Shown here in pieces: positions 36,392 through 44,823 of a stretch of DNA of 64,000 bases. The position numbers were made by a program, and so were the translations under genes. This stretch comes from CAWGGS01 sp963822095 (GTDB taxonomy: Bacteria; Desulfobacterota; Desulfobulbia; Desulfobulbales; Desulfocapsaceae). Under the pieces are notes generated by a model, which was given only the letters and a program-made list of their open reading frames with translations, ran no database searches and was not told the DNA's origin. The stretch covers positions 19,714 through 83,713 of the forward strand of contig CAWGGS010000033.1 in NCBI GenBank assembly GCA_963822095.1, written 5' to 3'. How positions within the stretch are numbered: position 1 is the first letter of the stretch; every line of letters starts with the position of its first letter.

Positions 36392-38058
36392 GGGTTCTCC
36401 TTCGGGTCCTGCGGGGGCGAAGCCAGCGCCTCGCCGACGATTGTCTGTGCTTCCTCCAGAATGCGGCCCAGATGATCGGCCCCCCGGAAGCTCTCGGCAT
36501 AAATCTTGTAGATATCCTCGGTCCCTGACGGACGAGCCGCAAACCATCCGTTCTCGGTTATCACCTTCAACCCACCGATGGATGCGTCGTTCCCCGGCGC
36601 CTTGGTCAGGACAGTTTGGATTTTTTCGCCTGCCAGCTCGCTGCATTTGACCTGGCTGGGCGAAAGTTTCGCCAGCAGCTCCTTTTGCTCGACGGTGGCC
36701 GGGGCCTCAACCCGTTCATACTGCGGCTCGCCGAACTCCTGGGTGAGTTTCTGGTATATTTCGCCCGGATCGCGGTCCATTCGCGCCATGATCTCCGCCG
36801 CCAGCAAAGCCGGGACGATGCCGTCTTTGTCCGTCGTCCAGACGCTACCGTCCAGTCGGGCACAGGAGACTCCCGCACTCTCTTCGCCACCGAAGGCAAG
36901 CGTCCCGTCCAACAGGCCGTCAACGAACCACTTGAAACCGACCGGAACCTCGTAAAGCTTCCGGCCAAGGCCGGCGGTGATCCGGTCGATCATCCGGCTG
37001 CTGACCACCGTCTTGCCGACCGCCGCATCCTTGTGCCATTGCGGCCGGTGCTGGAAGAGATAGGAGATAGCCACACACAGGTAATGGTTGGGAGGCAGCA
37101 ATCCTGCACTCCGGGTGACAATCCCGTGCCGGTCATGGTCGGTGTCGCAGGCAAGGCAAAGATCAAATCGGTCCTTCATGTCTATCAAGCGCTGCATTGC
37201 ATAGGGCGAGGAGGGGTCCATACGGATTTGGCCGTCCCAATCCACCGTCATGAAACCAAAGGTCGGGTCGACCTCCCCATTGACAACTGTGAGGTTTAAC
37301 CCGTAGCGCTCGGCAATCATCCCCCAGTAGTGGACCCCGGCACCTCCCAGCGGATCGACCCCCATGGTGATCTTGCCGCTGCCGATGGCATCCATGTCAA
37401 GCACTCCGGCAAGGTCTGTAATATAAGTATTGAGATAGTCATAGCAATGCGTCGTGGGAGCGTGCAGGGCCTTCTCGCAGGAAATCCGTTTCATATCCTT
37501 GAGACCGTTTTCGAGAAACTCATTGGCCTTGGCCTCGATCCAGGAGGTGACGGCAGACCCCGCTGGCCCGCCGTGAGGGGGATTGTATTTGATCCCGCCG
37601 TCATGGGGCGGATTGTGGGACGGGGTGATGATAATGCCGTCGGCAAGCCCGGTCCTGCGCCCGCGATTGTAGGTGAGAATCGCATGGGAAACAGCAGGGG
37701 TCGGGGTATACCCATCACCTTCTGCGATCATGACCTCCACACTGTTTGCCGCCAGCACCTCCAGCACTCCGGCATGCGCCGGCACGGATAGGGCATGCGT
37801 GTCCATGCCGAGAAAAAGCGGGCCATCGATCAACTGCTGCGTACGATACTGACAGATGGCCTGACTGATGGCGAGGATATGCCGTTCATTAAACGCCTTG
37901 TCAAAGGCGCAACCACGGTGTCCCGAGGTGCCGAAGGCAACCCGTTGTTCCGCAACCGCTGGATCGGGCTTCATTGTATAGTAGGCCGTGACCAGTTCGG
38001 GCACACGGACCAACATCGATGGTTTGGCAGGTAATCCTGCATACTGACTTATTTTCAT
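36388..38058 (-). CDS. pgm: Phosphoglucomutase (alpha-D-glucose phosphate-specific)
   Basis: 556 residues. It has the substrate-binding start AFGTSGHRG (about residue 42), the phosphoserine loop ITPSHNPPHDGG (about 147), the metal loop DTDHDRHG (about 308), the sugar-binding GEESAG (about 395) and the phosphate-binding RPSGTED near the C-terminus. It interconverts glucose 1-phosphate and glucose 6-phosphate, linking the glycogen phosphorylase gene directly behind it to glycolysis and the phosphoketolase pathway. It is the most upstream gene of the tightly packed metabolic cluster. The BON gene precedes it by 90 bases. Confidence 0.95.
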   Translation of the reverse strand: MKISQYAGLPAKPSMLVRVPELVTAYYTMKPDPAVAEQRVAFGTSGHRGCAFDKAFNERHILAISQAICQYRTQQLIDGPLFLGMDTHALSVPAHAGVLEVLAANSVEVMIAEGDGYTPTPAVSHAILTYNRGRRTGLADGIIITPSHNPPHDGGIKYNPPHGGPAGSAVTSWIEAKANEFLENGLKDMKRISCEKALHAPTTHCYDYLNTYITDLAGVLDMDAIGSGKITMGVDPLGGAGVHYWGMIAERYGLNLTVVNGEVDPTFGFMTVDWDGQIRMDPSSPYAMQRLIDMKDRFDLCLACDTDHDRHGIVTRSAGLLPPNHYLCVAISYLFQHRPQWHKDAAVGKTVVSSRMIDRITAGLGRKLYEVPVGFKWFVDGLLDGTLAFGGEESAGVSCARLDGSVWTTDKDGIVPALLAAEIMARMDRDPGEIYQKLTQEFGEPQYERVEAPATVEQKELLAKLSPSQVKCSELAGEKIQTVLTKAPGNDASIGGLKVITENGWFAARPSGTEDIYKIYAESFRGADHLGRILEEAQTIVGEALASPPQDPKENP

Positions 38059-38148
38059 GGCTGTCTCGTTACTGTTACCTTTATTGCAGGATCCGATACC
38101 CTAGAGTTCGTTCAAGTCGGCAAATTCCAACAAGCACCGGTTGATATG

Positions 38149-38991
38149 TTATGTCGAAGCCTCAACCGACTGTTGATCAACACCGGCGAGCTTGGTTGGT
38201 CTGGCTGCAATTCTCACGATGGTCATGTTATTAAACACCATCTTGACACCTGGAACGTCAATCACACGTTTGGAGGCCAGGTGTTTTTCCTCCCAACTCC
38301 CGGCTTTGCCCTCCAGCTTGACCACGCCATCCCTGGTCTCGACAGTGATGCCCAGAGTTCTGGTCGAACAATGATACTGTAAGGCTGTCCTGACCAGGGC
38401 AGAGATGGACGCATCATCAATCGGTTCGCCTGTGGTGTCGCCTTCCTGCCTCATCATTTTCTCGGCCACTTTCAATGGAGCAGATGCCACTTTCATCTCA
38501 TTTTTTACTTTTTTCACCCCTTCCACATCCTTGGCATACTCGGTAATCAAATTCTTTTGGAAAGTGCTTGCAGCCTTACCGCGTAGGATGACGGTGCCAT
38601 TTTTCACAACAACCTCAGTTTCGGCGGCATTCACATTCTGATGGAATAAAAGTGTCGCCTTAACTTGGGTCATGAGCAACACATCCGCATTTGTAAAAGG
38701 AACCTCTCCAGGTTCTTCCAGTTTACTCTGCACACGGGTAACTCCGGGCAGGCTTGCTATTGTCTCCCGGGCCAGCAATGTATGTACTTCATCAGAAACA
38801 GTCCCGGTCAAGAGGGCGACACCGCCTTTATACCATATTGTAATGTCATCACCCTTGAGATAGGTTTTGAATACATACGATTGTCTGGCAGACGCTTCGA
38901 TATCCATCCTGGATTCGAAGCGAGGTGCATTAAGAGAAAACCAAGAAGTCACATTTTTCACCAGTTCCAAACGATATGATGTTTTTCTCAT
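38149..38991 (-). CDS. BON-domain protein, paralogue lacking a normal signal peptide
   Basis: 280 residues with three BON domains, clearly paralogous to the protein at 7539-8324 (shared SYxFKTYLKGDDIT, TEYAKDVEGVK, DDASI-ALV). The N-terminus aligns with the other protein's signal peptide, but the hydrophobic core is broken by charged residues (MRKTSYRLELVKNVTSWFSL), so export is doubtful. The C-terminus has a 25-residue extension. It may be a cytoplasmic variant or a gene beginning to decay. It lies between a lysine-rich small gene and pgm. Confidence 0.82.
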   Translation of the reverse strand: MRKTSYRLELVKNVTSWFSLNAPRFESRMDIEASARQSYVFKTYLKGDDITIWYKGGVALLTGTVSDEVHTLLARETIASLPGVTRVQSKLEEPGEVPFTNADVLLMTQVKATLLFHQNVNAAETEVVVKNGTVILRGKAASTFQKNLITEYAKDVEGVKKVKNEMKVASAPLKVAEKMMRQEGDTTGEPIDDASISALVRTALQYHCSTRTLGITVETRDGVVKLEGKAGSWEEKHLASKRVIDVPGVKMVFNNMTIVRIAARPTKLAGVDQQSVEAST

Positions 38992-39187
38992 GACCTTTTT
39001 CTCCTTTTATTGAGAGACACTTTCCCGTCAGCCATCGGCAACCATCGTTTTTACCCGGATTTTTCCGCTTCTCTTCGCTTTAGAGAGAGCAGCGTCCGCG
39101 TTCTCCACACCTTCCCGGAGTGTTGCTGGATCCCTTCATGACGCGGATTCACCTCAAGTGTTGTGTAAAAAGGCAATCTTTGGTCTT

Positions 39188-39394
39188 TTAGTTATCAGAT
39201 TTTTCGACTGCCTTCATATTTGCATTCAAGGCAGTCACCACCTTTTTCTTTTTCGCTGTTTTATCTGAGGCGAATTCCTGTGCCGACTGTTCTGTCTCCT
39301 GCTTTGCCAGCTTGTTTCTATCTTTCTGCCTTAGTTTTTTGCTGATTTGCTTTTGACTCTTTTCCTTGTTTTTTTTGCCGCCCTTGTCTCCCAT
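39188..39394 (-). CDS. Lysine-rich small protein, 68 aa
   Basis: From the ATG at 39394, with an AAAGGAG site. The protein is extremely basic at the N-terminus (MGDKGGKKNKEKSQKQISKK) and helical. A longer in-frame start at 39484 would run into the oleate hydratase stop region and has no ribosome site. Similar short Lys-rich proteins are found next to stress genes in deltaproteobacteria. A nucleic-acid-binding role is possible but unproven. Confidence 0.7.
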   Translation of the reverse strand: MGDKGGKKNKEKSQKQISKKLRQKDRNKLAKQETEQSAQEFASDKTAKKKKVVTALNANMKAVEKSDN

Positions 39395-39480
39395 GGTCCT
39401 GCTCCTTTTATTAATTTCGTTTTTTTTTAGCCGGGCTCCTTCCCTGACAGGTGCTGATGTCCCGATGCACATTCCCACTA

Positions 39481-41052
39481 TCATTTGAATGCCTTCATTA
39501 AGGCATCAAACTGAACTTGGAGTGACTTGGAATGCTGTGTTACAGGCGGGATCTTGCGATCAATATGAAGCAGTTTGTAAACCGCCATCTGGGCTGCCCG
39601 TATCGAATATTCCACCGTAAAGACCACATCATCAGCAATTTCGACAAACTGACTGACAAAGGCGAGGTTCCTGCATCCCTCCGGTACCGGCAGCGGTCGA
39701 TCACCCCGTGTACGAGGCATGAACATGCTGGTGATATAGGGCATTCTGCAAGGAATGCAGATGGCCGAGGCAACGGTCTCCCTGTCAAATCGCAGATGCC
39801 CACAGAGTTCAGTGAGAATTTCCGAACCGGTACAATCGGCCATCGGTTTGGCGACAAAATCACCAATTCGGTCCGGAAACAGCGCGTATCCCCAGAATAC
39901 TTGAACATCATCCGGTTGGTTGGCAAAGTGAGGCTGATGAGCCAGCACAATGGACATCAACCAATTCGAGTCTTTGAACGTTACCAGACCGCCGGTTCCC
40001 GGTTCATTGCCGCTGAATTCATACATCCTGTCAAAGAACGCGGTATCCTTCAGGGTAACGGTGAACGACTCCCAGCATGACTGGGCGATACAGCTGTTAA
40101 AGATCCCGGGCTTGCCGAAGTTTGAATGGTTCTTCGCCAGCTTTTCCCAGAGCGACCAACCGCCACTCTGCGCCTTGGTCAACTTTTCAGGCGGACTCGT
40201 CATCGAACCCAGGCTGGAGGCCTCGGTCATGGAGCCGTTTTGCATGAACACCAGGTCTCCGTCTTTAACGGCCAGTTCTTCGCTGGCGCCGTGCCGCAGA
40301 CAATGGATGCCGGTGATGCTGAACAAACCCGCTTCGTACGTGTGATCAAAGTGGGTCACCGTGCAGTCGGTGACCATATGGACACCCTGGCTTTTGAGCC
40401 AGGCCTGCAGGGGAAGAACCATGGAGTCGTACTGGTTATAGATGGTTCGTTTGACGCCTGCCAGCGTTTCGATACGGGAAAACTCGAGCATGAACCGGAG
40501 CAGGTAGCGCTTGAGTTCAACAGCGCTGTGCCAAGGCTGGAAGGCAAAGGTGGTAGACCACAAATACCAGAATTCAGTCTCGAAGAACCCGGGTGAAAGC
40601 CAGTCAGTGATGCAGCTTGATGCCAGCGTCTCTTCGTCGGTCTGGCTGAGTTTCAACAGTTCCGAACGGTCATGCATCGAAAATCCCATGGACGTCACCG
40701 GGACCTTCGCACGCCTGCGATCAACAAGCCGTGCCATTGAATGAGAATGGTGTTTCTCGTTAAATTCCACGGTCTCATCGAATACGGTTTTGTCGGCGCT
40801 GATTAAAGAGGGTATCGATTTGAAAAGATCCCAGGTACATTCATAGTTGTCGGTGGTCAACATGCGCCCACCGCGCAACGTGTAGCCCCGATCGGGGTCG
40901 CCGGCTCCGTCCAGGCTGCCGCCCATGTCAGACGCCGCTTCAAGGATGAAAATATTGTCCCCTGGCAACTTGCCGTCACGGATCATGAAAGCGGCGGCAG
41001 CAAGGGATCCAATCCCACCACCAACGAGATAGGCTTTTGACTTAGTATTCAT
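39481..41052 (-). CDS. ohyA: Oleate hydratase
   Basis: 523 residues from the ATG at 41052. The FAD-binding glycine motif VGGGIGSLAAAAFMIRDG is followed by the family segments FILEAASDMGGSLDGAG, RGGRMLTTDNYECTWDLF and, near the middle, FAFQPWHSAVELKRYLLRF. The enzyme adds water to the double bond of oleic acid to give 10-hydroxystearate. It is linked to membrane stress and fatty-acid detoxification in other bacteria. The gene lies between a Lys-rich small gene and the SYLF gene, so membrane adaptation is a likely context. Confidence 0.92.
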   Translation of the reverse strand: MNTKSKAYLVGGGIGSLAAAAFMIRDGKLPGDNIFILEAASDMGGSLDGAGDPDRGYTLRGGRMLTTDNYECTWDLFKSIPSLISADKTVFDETVEFNEKHHSHSMARLVDRRRAKVPVTSMGFSMHDRSELLKLSQTDEETLASSCITDWLSPGFFETEFWYLWSTTFAFQPWHSAVELKRYLLRFMLEFSRIETLAGVKRTIYNQYDSMVLPLQAWLKSQGVHMVTDCTVTHFDHTYEAGLFSITGIHCLRHGASEELAVKDGDLVFMQNGSMTEASSLGSMTSPPEKLTKAQSGGWSLWEKLAKNHSNFGKPGIFNSCIAQSCWESFTVTLKDTAFFDRMYEFSGNEPGTGGLVTFKDSNWLMSIVLAHQPHFANQPDDVQVFWGYALFPDRIGDFVAKPMADCTGSEILTELCGHLRFDRETVASAICIPCRMPYITSMFMPRTRGDRPLPVPEGCRNLAFVSQFVEIADDVVFTVEYSIRAAQMAVYKLLHIDRKIPPVTQHSKSLQVQFDALMKAFK

Positions 41053-41112
41053 AGTGCCGTTATCCTCTATACATAAGAATGTGATAAGAAATCCAGTGGT
41101 GAAACCCAAAAG

Positions 41113-41205
41113 GGTTCATCCCAATGAAACGTACTTCGGGAAAGCTGAAAGGAACAAACCGGCAGAGGGCATCGCTTTCGGACGCTCCTCTGGGGGCCTC
41201 AGCAG
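41113..41205 (+). repeat. MITE-like repeat family, copy E (truncated)
   Basis: It starts GGTTCATCCCAATGAAACG, continues GGAAAGCTGAAAGGAACAAA as in copy A, and stops after CTTTCGGACGCTCC. It lies between the stop of the SYLF gene and the oleate hydratase start. Confidence 0.65.
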
Positions 41206-41208
41206 ATA

Positions 41209-41784
41209 TTACAGACGTTCAAAGGTAAACTTCTGGCCCCCGACGGAAACTCCGGCCATGAGACCTCCCGTCGTGTGCACAAAGGGTGCTGAGCCGTTGA
41301 CATAGTCATTTTCGGCCTGGACACCGCTCTTCGAGCCGGCGCTGGCACCGGCATTGGTACCTGCAGTACCAGCCTGGGCCTGGACTCCTGTGGTTACGGC
41401 AACCGCCTGGGCATTGGCGCCGAATTCGAAATTCCCGCTGGTAAATTCATTGTAGGCTCTCTTATCTTTGAAGAAGATGATTTCGCTGTAGACTTCGCCG
41501 CCTATCTGAAACCCGATAGATCCTGCAATAACAGATGTTTTTCCCGTTACTGTTCCTCCACGATAGACCTGCCCCGTACCATAGGATCCGCCGATTACAT
41601 ATCCGGCCTTACCGATGGCTGGAAAGACTGCATAGCCATATGAATGCTTAAAGAATTTTGCCGTGGCTGGTGAATCGCGAAACACCTTGATAGTGCTCGA
41701 ATAGTTCTCGCCTTTTACGGCGAAGGCAACTGTCGATATCCCAAATAGTAAAGCAGCAATTAATAGGAACGGTACCTTTTTCAT
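41209..41784 (-). CDS. SYLF/YSC84-type lipid-binding protein, secreted
   Basis: 191 residues from the ATG at 41784, which gives a clean signal peptide (KKVPFLLIAALLFGISTVAFA). The SYLF domain shows SYGYAVFPAIGKAGYVIGGSYG, GTGQVYRGG and SIGFQIGGEVYSEIIFF. The C-terminal third is an Ala/Gly-rich stretch (VQAQAGTAGTNAGASAG). SYLF proteins bind phosphoinositides or other anionic lipids. In bacteria they are small secreted or periplasmic proteins. A sigma-54 promoter and enhancer lie about 390-530 bases upstream. Confidence 0.85.
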   Translation of the reverse strand: MKKVPFLLIAALLFGISTVAFAVKGENYSSTIKVFRDSPATAKFFKHSYGYAVFPAIGKAGYVIGGSYGTGQVYRGGTVTGKTSVIAGSIGFQIGGEVYSEIIFFKDKRAYNEFTSGNFEFGANAQAVAVTTGVQAQAGTAGTNAGASAGSKSGVQAENDYVNGSAPFVHTTGGLMAGVSVGGQKFTFERL

Positions 41785-42003
41785 TTCTGTACTCCCTTTG
41801 ATGTTATGTTTTGATTTTCTTATCAGTTCAGGTGGCGTCAGGTTCGAAGTTTTTGGCAGTGAACGAGAGTAGACTATATACACTGTCAAAAGACTGAAGA
41901 TGATGGTGCCGCATGAACTGACCGTTGGTGAACACTGCGTGAATTTGGTAATAAATGAGTTTTCTCAGATTGTGTTGGATCTCTTGAACTCTACCCAAAT
42001 TGA

Positions 42004-42035
42004 CACAGTGTTCATGAGAAATCCGGGCTAACCCC
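42004..42035. repeat. Short dispersed repeat related to the 21.4-kb palindrome
   Basis: CACAGTGTTCATGAGAAATC runs on into CGGGCTAACCCC. The TGAGAAATCCGGGCT half is identical to one arm of the palindrome at 21406-21435. A third version is at 44578-44610. All three lie in the leaders of sigma-54-controlled genes. Confidence 0.6.
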
Positions 42036-42068
42036 GATAAAAGGGATACGTACCTTCACGAAAATCTT

Positions 42069-42125
42069 GGTTTATCCGAATGAAGCGTACTTTTGTAAAG
42101 CTGAAAGGAACAATCCGGAAGAACC
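42069..42125 (+). repeat. MITE-like repeat family, copy F (57-bp, both ends kept)
   Basis: GGTTTATCCGAATGAAGCG and the following 25 bases match copy A's left end, then the sequence jumps directly to the right end CCGGAAGAACC. It is an internal-deletion derivative. Confidence 0.65.
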
Positions 42126-42170
42126 AAAATCTTTATTGAAAACAAGAAAAGAATTTTCAGGGTACTAGCT

Positions 42171-42184
42171 GCATTCTTTGTGCC
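42171..42184 (-). promoter_or_regulatory. Sigma-54 promoter upstream of the SYLF gene
   Basis: Minus strand: CCTGGCACAAAGAATGC, GG-N10-GC. The leader to the SYLF start is about 375 bases and contains repeats. The enhancer at 42285-42316 lies 101 bases upstream. Confidence 0.8.
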
Positions 42185-42284
42185 AGGTTAAAAGCGAGCG
42201 GGGAATCATCCCCTTCATCTTGATATCTAAGAATAATGAGGTGAAGAAATATTCAGAGGACAGTCATCAATACCCTGGGAAAAG

Positions 42285-42316
42285 GGTCATATTTGCCCAA
42301 ATGGTCATAGGCAACC
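42285..42316 (-). promoter_or_regulatory. Enhancer-like tandem palindrome, copy 5
   Basis: GGTCATATTTGCCC, four bases, then GGTCATAGGCAACC. The distal palindrome is imperfect here. It lies 101 bases upstream of the sigma-54 promoter at 42171-42184. Confidence 0.78.
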
Positions 42317-42364
42317 ATTTGGTAAAGCTCTCCGTTTCAATTGCATCTGTAAGATTAAACAGGC

Positions 42365-42384
42365 CCCCAAAAACGGTTTTGGGG
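42365..42384 (-). terminator. Hairpin downstream of treT
   Basis: CCCCAAAA and TTTTGGGG form an 8-bp stem with a 4-base loop, about 85 bases after the treT stop. No strong T-run follows. A possible terminator separating treT from the SYLF promoter. Confidence 0.4.
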
Positions 42385-42468
42385 CGGATAAGCTGCCACC
42401 GTTGTCAGAAATTTTGATGGGCCATGGTGCATCAAAAGTTAAAGCTTCTTGCCGGATGGCATGAAAGT

Positions 42469-43710
42469 TCAACTCAGATCGATACGGTATTCGTTGCCAT
42501 GGCGCAGACTGAGCAGCAAAGTGAGATACTCCCGGAGGTGCCGGGTCAGGAGGAAATTTTCCCGGACGTATTCTTTGCCTTTTCTGCCCATCTCCTGCAT
42601 GCGTTGTTTGTTGTGAAAAAGATGCCGGATCCGGAGAGCCGCCCCTTCCGGGGTATTGACGAGAAAACCAGTATGATAATTAATGACCTGCAGCCGGATG
42701 CCGCCTGTATCGCCGCCGATTACCGGCTTGCTCTTCCACATGGCCTCGGTGACGGTGAGGCCGAAGCCTTCCCTGGTCGATTTCTGCAGCACAATATCGG
42801 CGGCCCGCTGCAGGGCGTTAATGGTACGATGGGCGTCCGGGGCCAAGAGAAGGATGTGGATATCCTGGTCGTTGCCCGCTACCTCGCGCACCTCGGTGAG
42901 GACCGCTTCCCCTTCCGGATCGTCGCTGGCCTCGCCGCCGGCCAGAACCAGCTGCAGGTCGGGTATAAATTGTTTGGCCATGCGGTAGGCCTGGATAACT
43001 CCGACAGGATCTTTGAATCGGTCATAGCGGGAAACCTGCACCAGAAGGGGCCGGGCCGGATCAAGATCGAACTTGACAAAGACGCGGTTCACCTCCTCCT
43101 GCGATAACTCGATGTTCTTGTCGCTCAAGGGATCGATACTGGGCGGTATAATATATTGGGGGTGGGGCAGCTGTTGGGCAAAAGCAGGAAGGGAAAAGAT
43201 GCTGGCATCGTAATTAATTACCTTCCCGCGCAGATACTTCCATACCGGACGATAGGGATGACTTGCGTCGATGTGGCAACGCCAGATCCATTTGCCGTGC
43301 CGATCCGGACAGTGCTCAAGGAGACCGGCGGGCTGTGGATCATGGATGAGAACGAATTCAGCCTCGGTCAATTTTGTCCGCAGGGTCTCTGCGCAGGCTT
43401 TATTGGCCTGCTCATAAGCAGCAAGGAGTGGCGAGGCGATGTGCACGTGGTTGCCCTGCAGCGCGTTATGCATGGACTTGGTGCACTGATAAAAATCCGC
43501 ACCACCGCTGATTATCTCCCAGCTGGTATCAAGGCCAAGTTCATTAAAAAGCGGCACCAGCTTTTCGAGGATCTCTGCCACTCCACCTCCGACCCGGGTG
43601 GAGTTGACGTGGATGACCTTGGCACCGTGTAGCGATTCCGCCAGCTGTCTGAGGTGATTGATGACATCGGGACCGGTTATGGCGGCAAAGGAATCGAGTA
43701 GCTTGCTCAT
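42469..43710 (-). CDS. treT: Trehalose synthase, TreT-like GT4 glycosyltransferase
   Basis: 413 residues. The N-terminal Rossmann domain carries STRVGGGVAEILEKLVPLF (about residues 37-55), the signature of trehalose glycosyltransferring synthases. Family residues appear in FVLIHDPQPAGLL and WIWRCHIDASHP, and the GT4 donor site EGFGLTVTEAMWKSKP (E-x7-E) near 325. TreT joins NDP-glucose (ADP- or UDP-glucose) and glucose to trehalose reversibly. Trehalose would serve as an osmoprotectant and reserve. The ATG overlaps the stop of the DUF5752 gene by four bases. Confidence 0.88.
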   Translation of the reverse strand: MSKLLDSFAAITGPDVINHLRQLAESLHGAKVIHVNSTRVGGGVAEILEKLVPLFNELGLDTSWEIISGGADFYQCTKSMHNALQGNHVHIASPLLAAYEQANKACAETLRTKLTEAEFVLIHDPQPAGLLEHCPDRHGKWIWRCHIDASHPYRPVWKYLRGKVINYDASIFSLPAFAQQLPHPQYIIPPSIDPLSDKNIELSQEEVNRVFVKFDLDPARPLLVQVSRYDRFKDPVGVIQAYRMAKQFIPDLQLVLAGGEASDDPEGEAVLTEVREVAGNDQDIHILLLAPDAHRTINALQRAADIVLQKSTREGFGLTVTEAMWKSKPVIGGDTGGIRLQVINYHTGFLVNTPEGAALRIRHLFHNKQRMQEMGRKGKEYVRENFLLTRHLREYLTLLLSLRHGNEYRIDLS

Positions 43711-44372
43711 ATGGTGCCTCCCTCGAAATAGGCAATGAAAAGTTCGGCCAGTTCCTGACGGATCTGGCTGAGACTGGAAAAAAAGGGGTCAATGGCGGCA
43801 AGTTGCGCACAAAGGTCATCGTATTCCACCCCGAAGCCGGTCAGCCAGAAACGGAAATCATCGATGGGATCTTTCATCCGCCTGCGGGCATCAATGAAAT
43901 GGTAGAAGATGCTACTCGTTGACATCTTCGGTATCTGCTCGGCCAGATCCCCGGGCTTTTCCATACGGCGCCGGGTGTCAAAAACAACTAACTGGCTCCG
44001 TAAAAACTCGAATTGTCTGGCCGCCGGCATCCAGTGCGAAATCTCATTTTGGTCCATACGGTCATCAATGAAATCGAGGATTTCCTGGCGGATTGTTTCC
44101 ATGTCCTGGCCTTGTGCAGGATTGATGGCGGCCAGACGCTCGGCCAGTTCAGGCTCGCGCAGGCTATGACGGGCCCAACCCGCAAAATCGTTGTGGAATT
44201 CGCGCTCATCAAAACGGGGAGCCAGCAGGCCTCCCCAGAAATGATGGTAGATACTGTCGCTGCCGACATCCTTTAGATTTTCACGCAGTTCGGCAAGGTT
44301 CATAGCCTTACGTCCGGTGGCGATGGTAATGAGAGCGCAATCCTTAATGGCAAAGATGTGCGTGTTTTTCAT
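43707..44372 (-). CDS. DUF5752 family protein
   Basis: 221 residues, soluble, mostly helical, with two related halves. Each contains a YHHF/FYHF-type motif (SDSIYHHFWGGLL at about 38-50 and SSIFYHFIDARRRMKD at about 150-165) followed by a W/F-rich segment (FAGWARHSL, FRFWLTGFG). The internal repeat is typical of DUF5752. The family often accompanies TreT-like trehalose genes, and its function is unknown. It is the first gene after the sigma-54 promoter at 44618-44631 and is translationally coupled to treT. Confidence 0.8.
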   Translation of the reverse strand: MKNTHIFAIKDCALITIATGRKAMNLAELRENLKDVGSDSIYHHFWGGLLAPRFDEREFHNDFAGWARHSLREPELAERLAAINPAQGQDMETIRQEILDFIDDRMDQNEISHWMPAARQFEFLRSQLVVFDTRRRMEKPGDLAEQIPKMSTSSIFYHFIDARRRMKDPIDDFRFWLTGFGVEYDDLCAQLAAIDPFFSSLSQIRQELAELFIAYFEGGTI

Positions 44373-44577
44373 GCTCTTGCCTCATAGTGGAGTTGGTACG
44401 TACAAAGTCAGTGCCAGTTGGAGAGATGATAAGGATTCGTCATCCGAGGTCTTCCTGAAAAAAACCCTCTCGTCCATGTCGTGCAGGTATGCACTATCCC
44501 GCATGTCTCATGAACATTGTTCCTATTTTACTCAAGAGAGCAAATATATTCTGGAAAAACTCATTACTTCAAAATTT

Positions 44578-44610
44578 CACACAGTATTCATGAGAACTCC
44601 GGGTTATTCC
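44578..44610. repeat. Short dispersed repeat, third version
   Basis: CACAGTATTCATGAGAACTC continues CGGGTTATTCC. It matches 42004-42035 at most positions and lies directly between the DUF5752 start and its sigma-54 promoter. Confidence 0.5.
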
Positions 44611-44617
44611 TTATAAA

Positions 44618-44631
44618 GCAATCATTGTGCC
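44618..44631 (-). promoter_or_regulatory. Sigma-54 promoter of the DUF5752-treT operon
   Basis: Minus strand: CCTGGCACAATGATTGC, identical in its core to the promoters at 21459 and 60694. The enhancer at 44732-44763 lies 101 bases upstream. Confidence 0.88.
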
Positions 44632-44731
44632 AGGTTTTGAATACCCGGGGTACATCACCCATCATTTTGATATTGAAGAATAATGAGGTGAAAACGGATC
44701 CATGGAGCCGTCATCAATATCCTCAACGGAG

Positions 44732-44763
44732 GGTCATATTTGCCCAAATGGTCAAATATGACC
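44732..44763 (-). promoter_or_regulatory. Enhancer-like tandem palindrome, copy 6, beside the activator gene
   Basis: GGTCATATTTGCCC, four bases, then GGTCAAATATGACC. It sits between the stop of the sigma-54 activator gene and the DUF5752 promoter, 101 bases upstream of that promoter. Confidence 0.82.
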
Positions 44764-44823
44764 CTTCGCGAGAAGGTGTTCCGTTTCAACTCTGCCTGCA
44801 GTTCATTTCATAGGAATGAGCGT

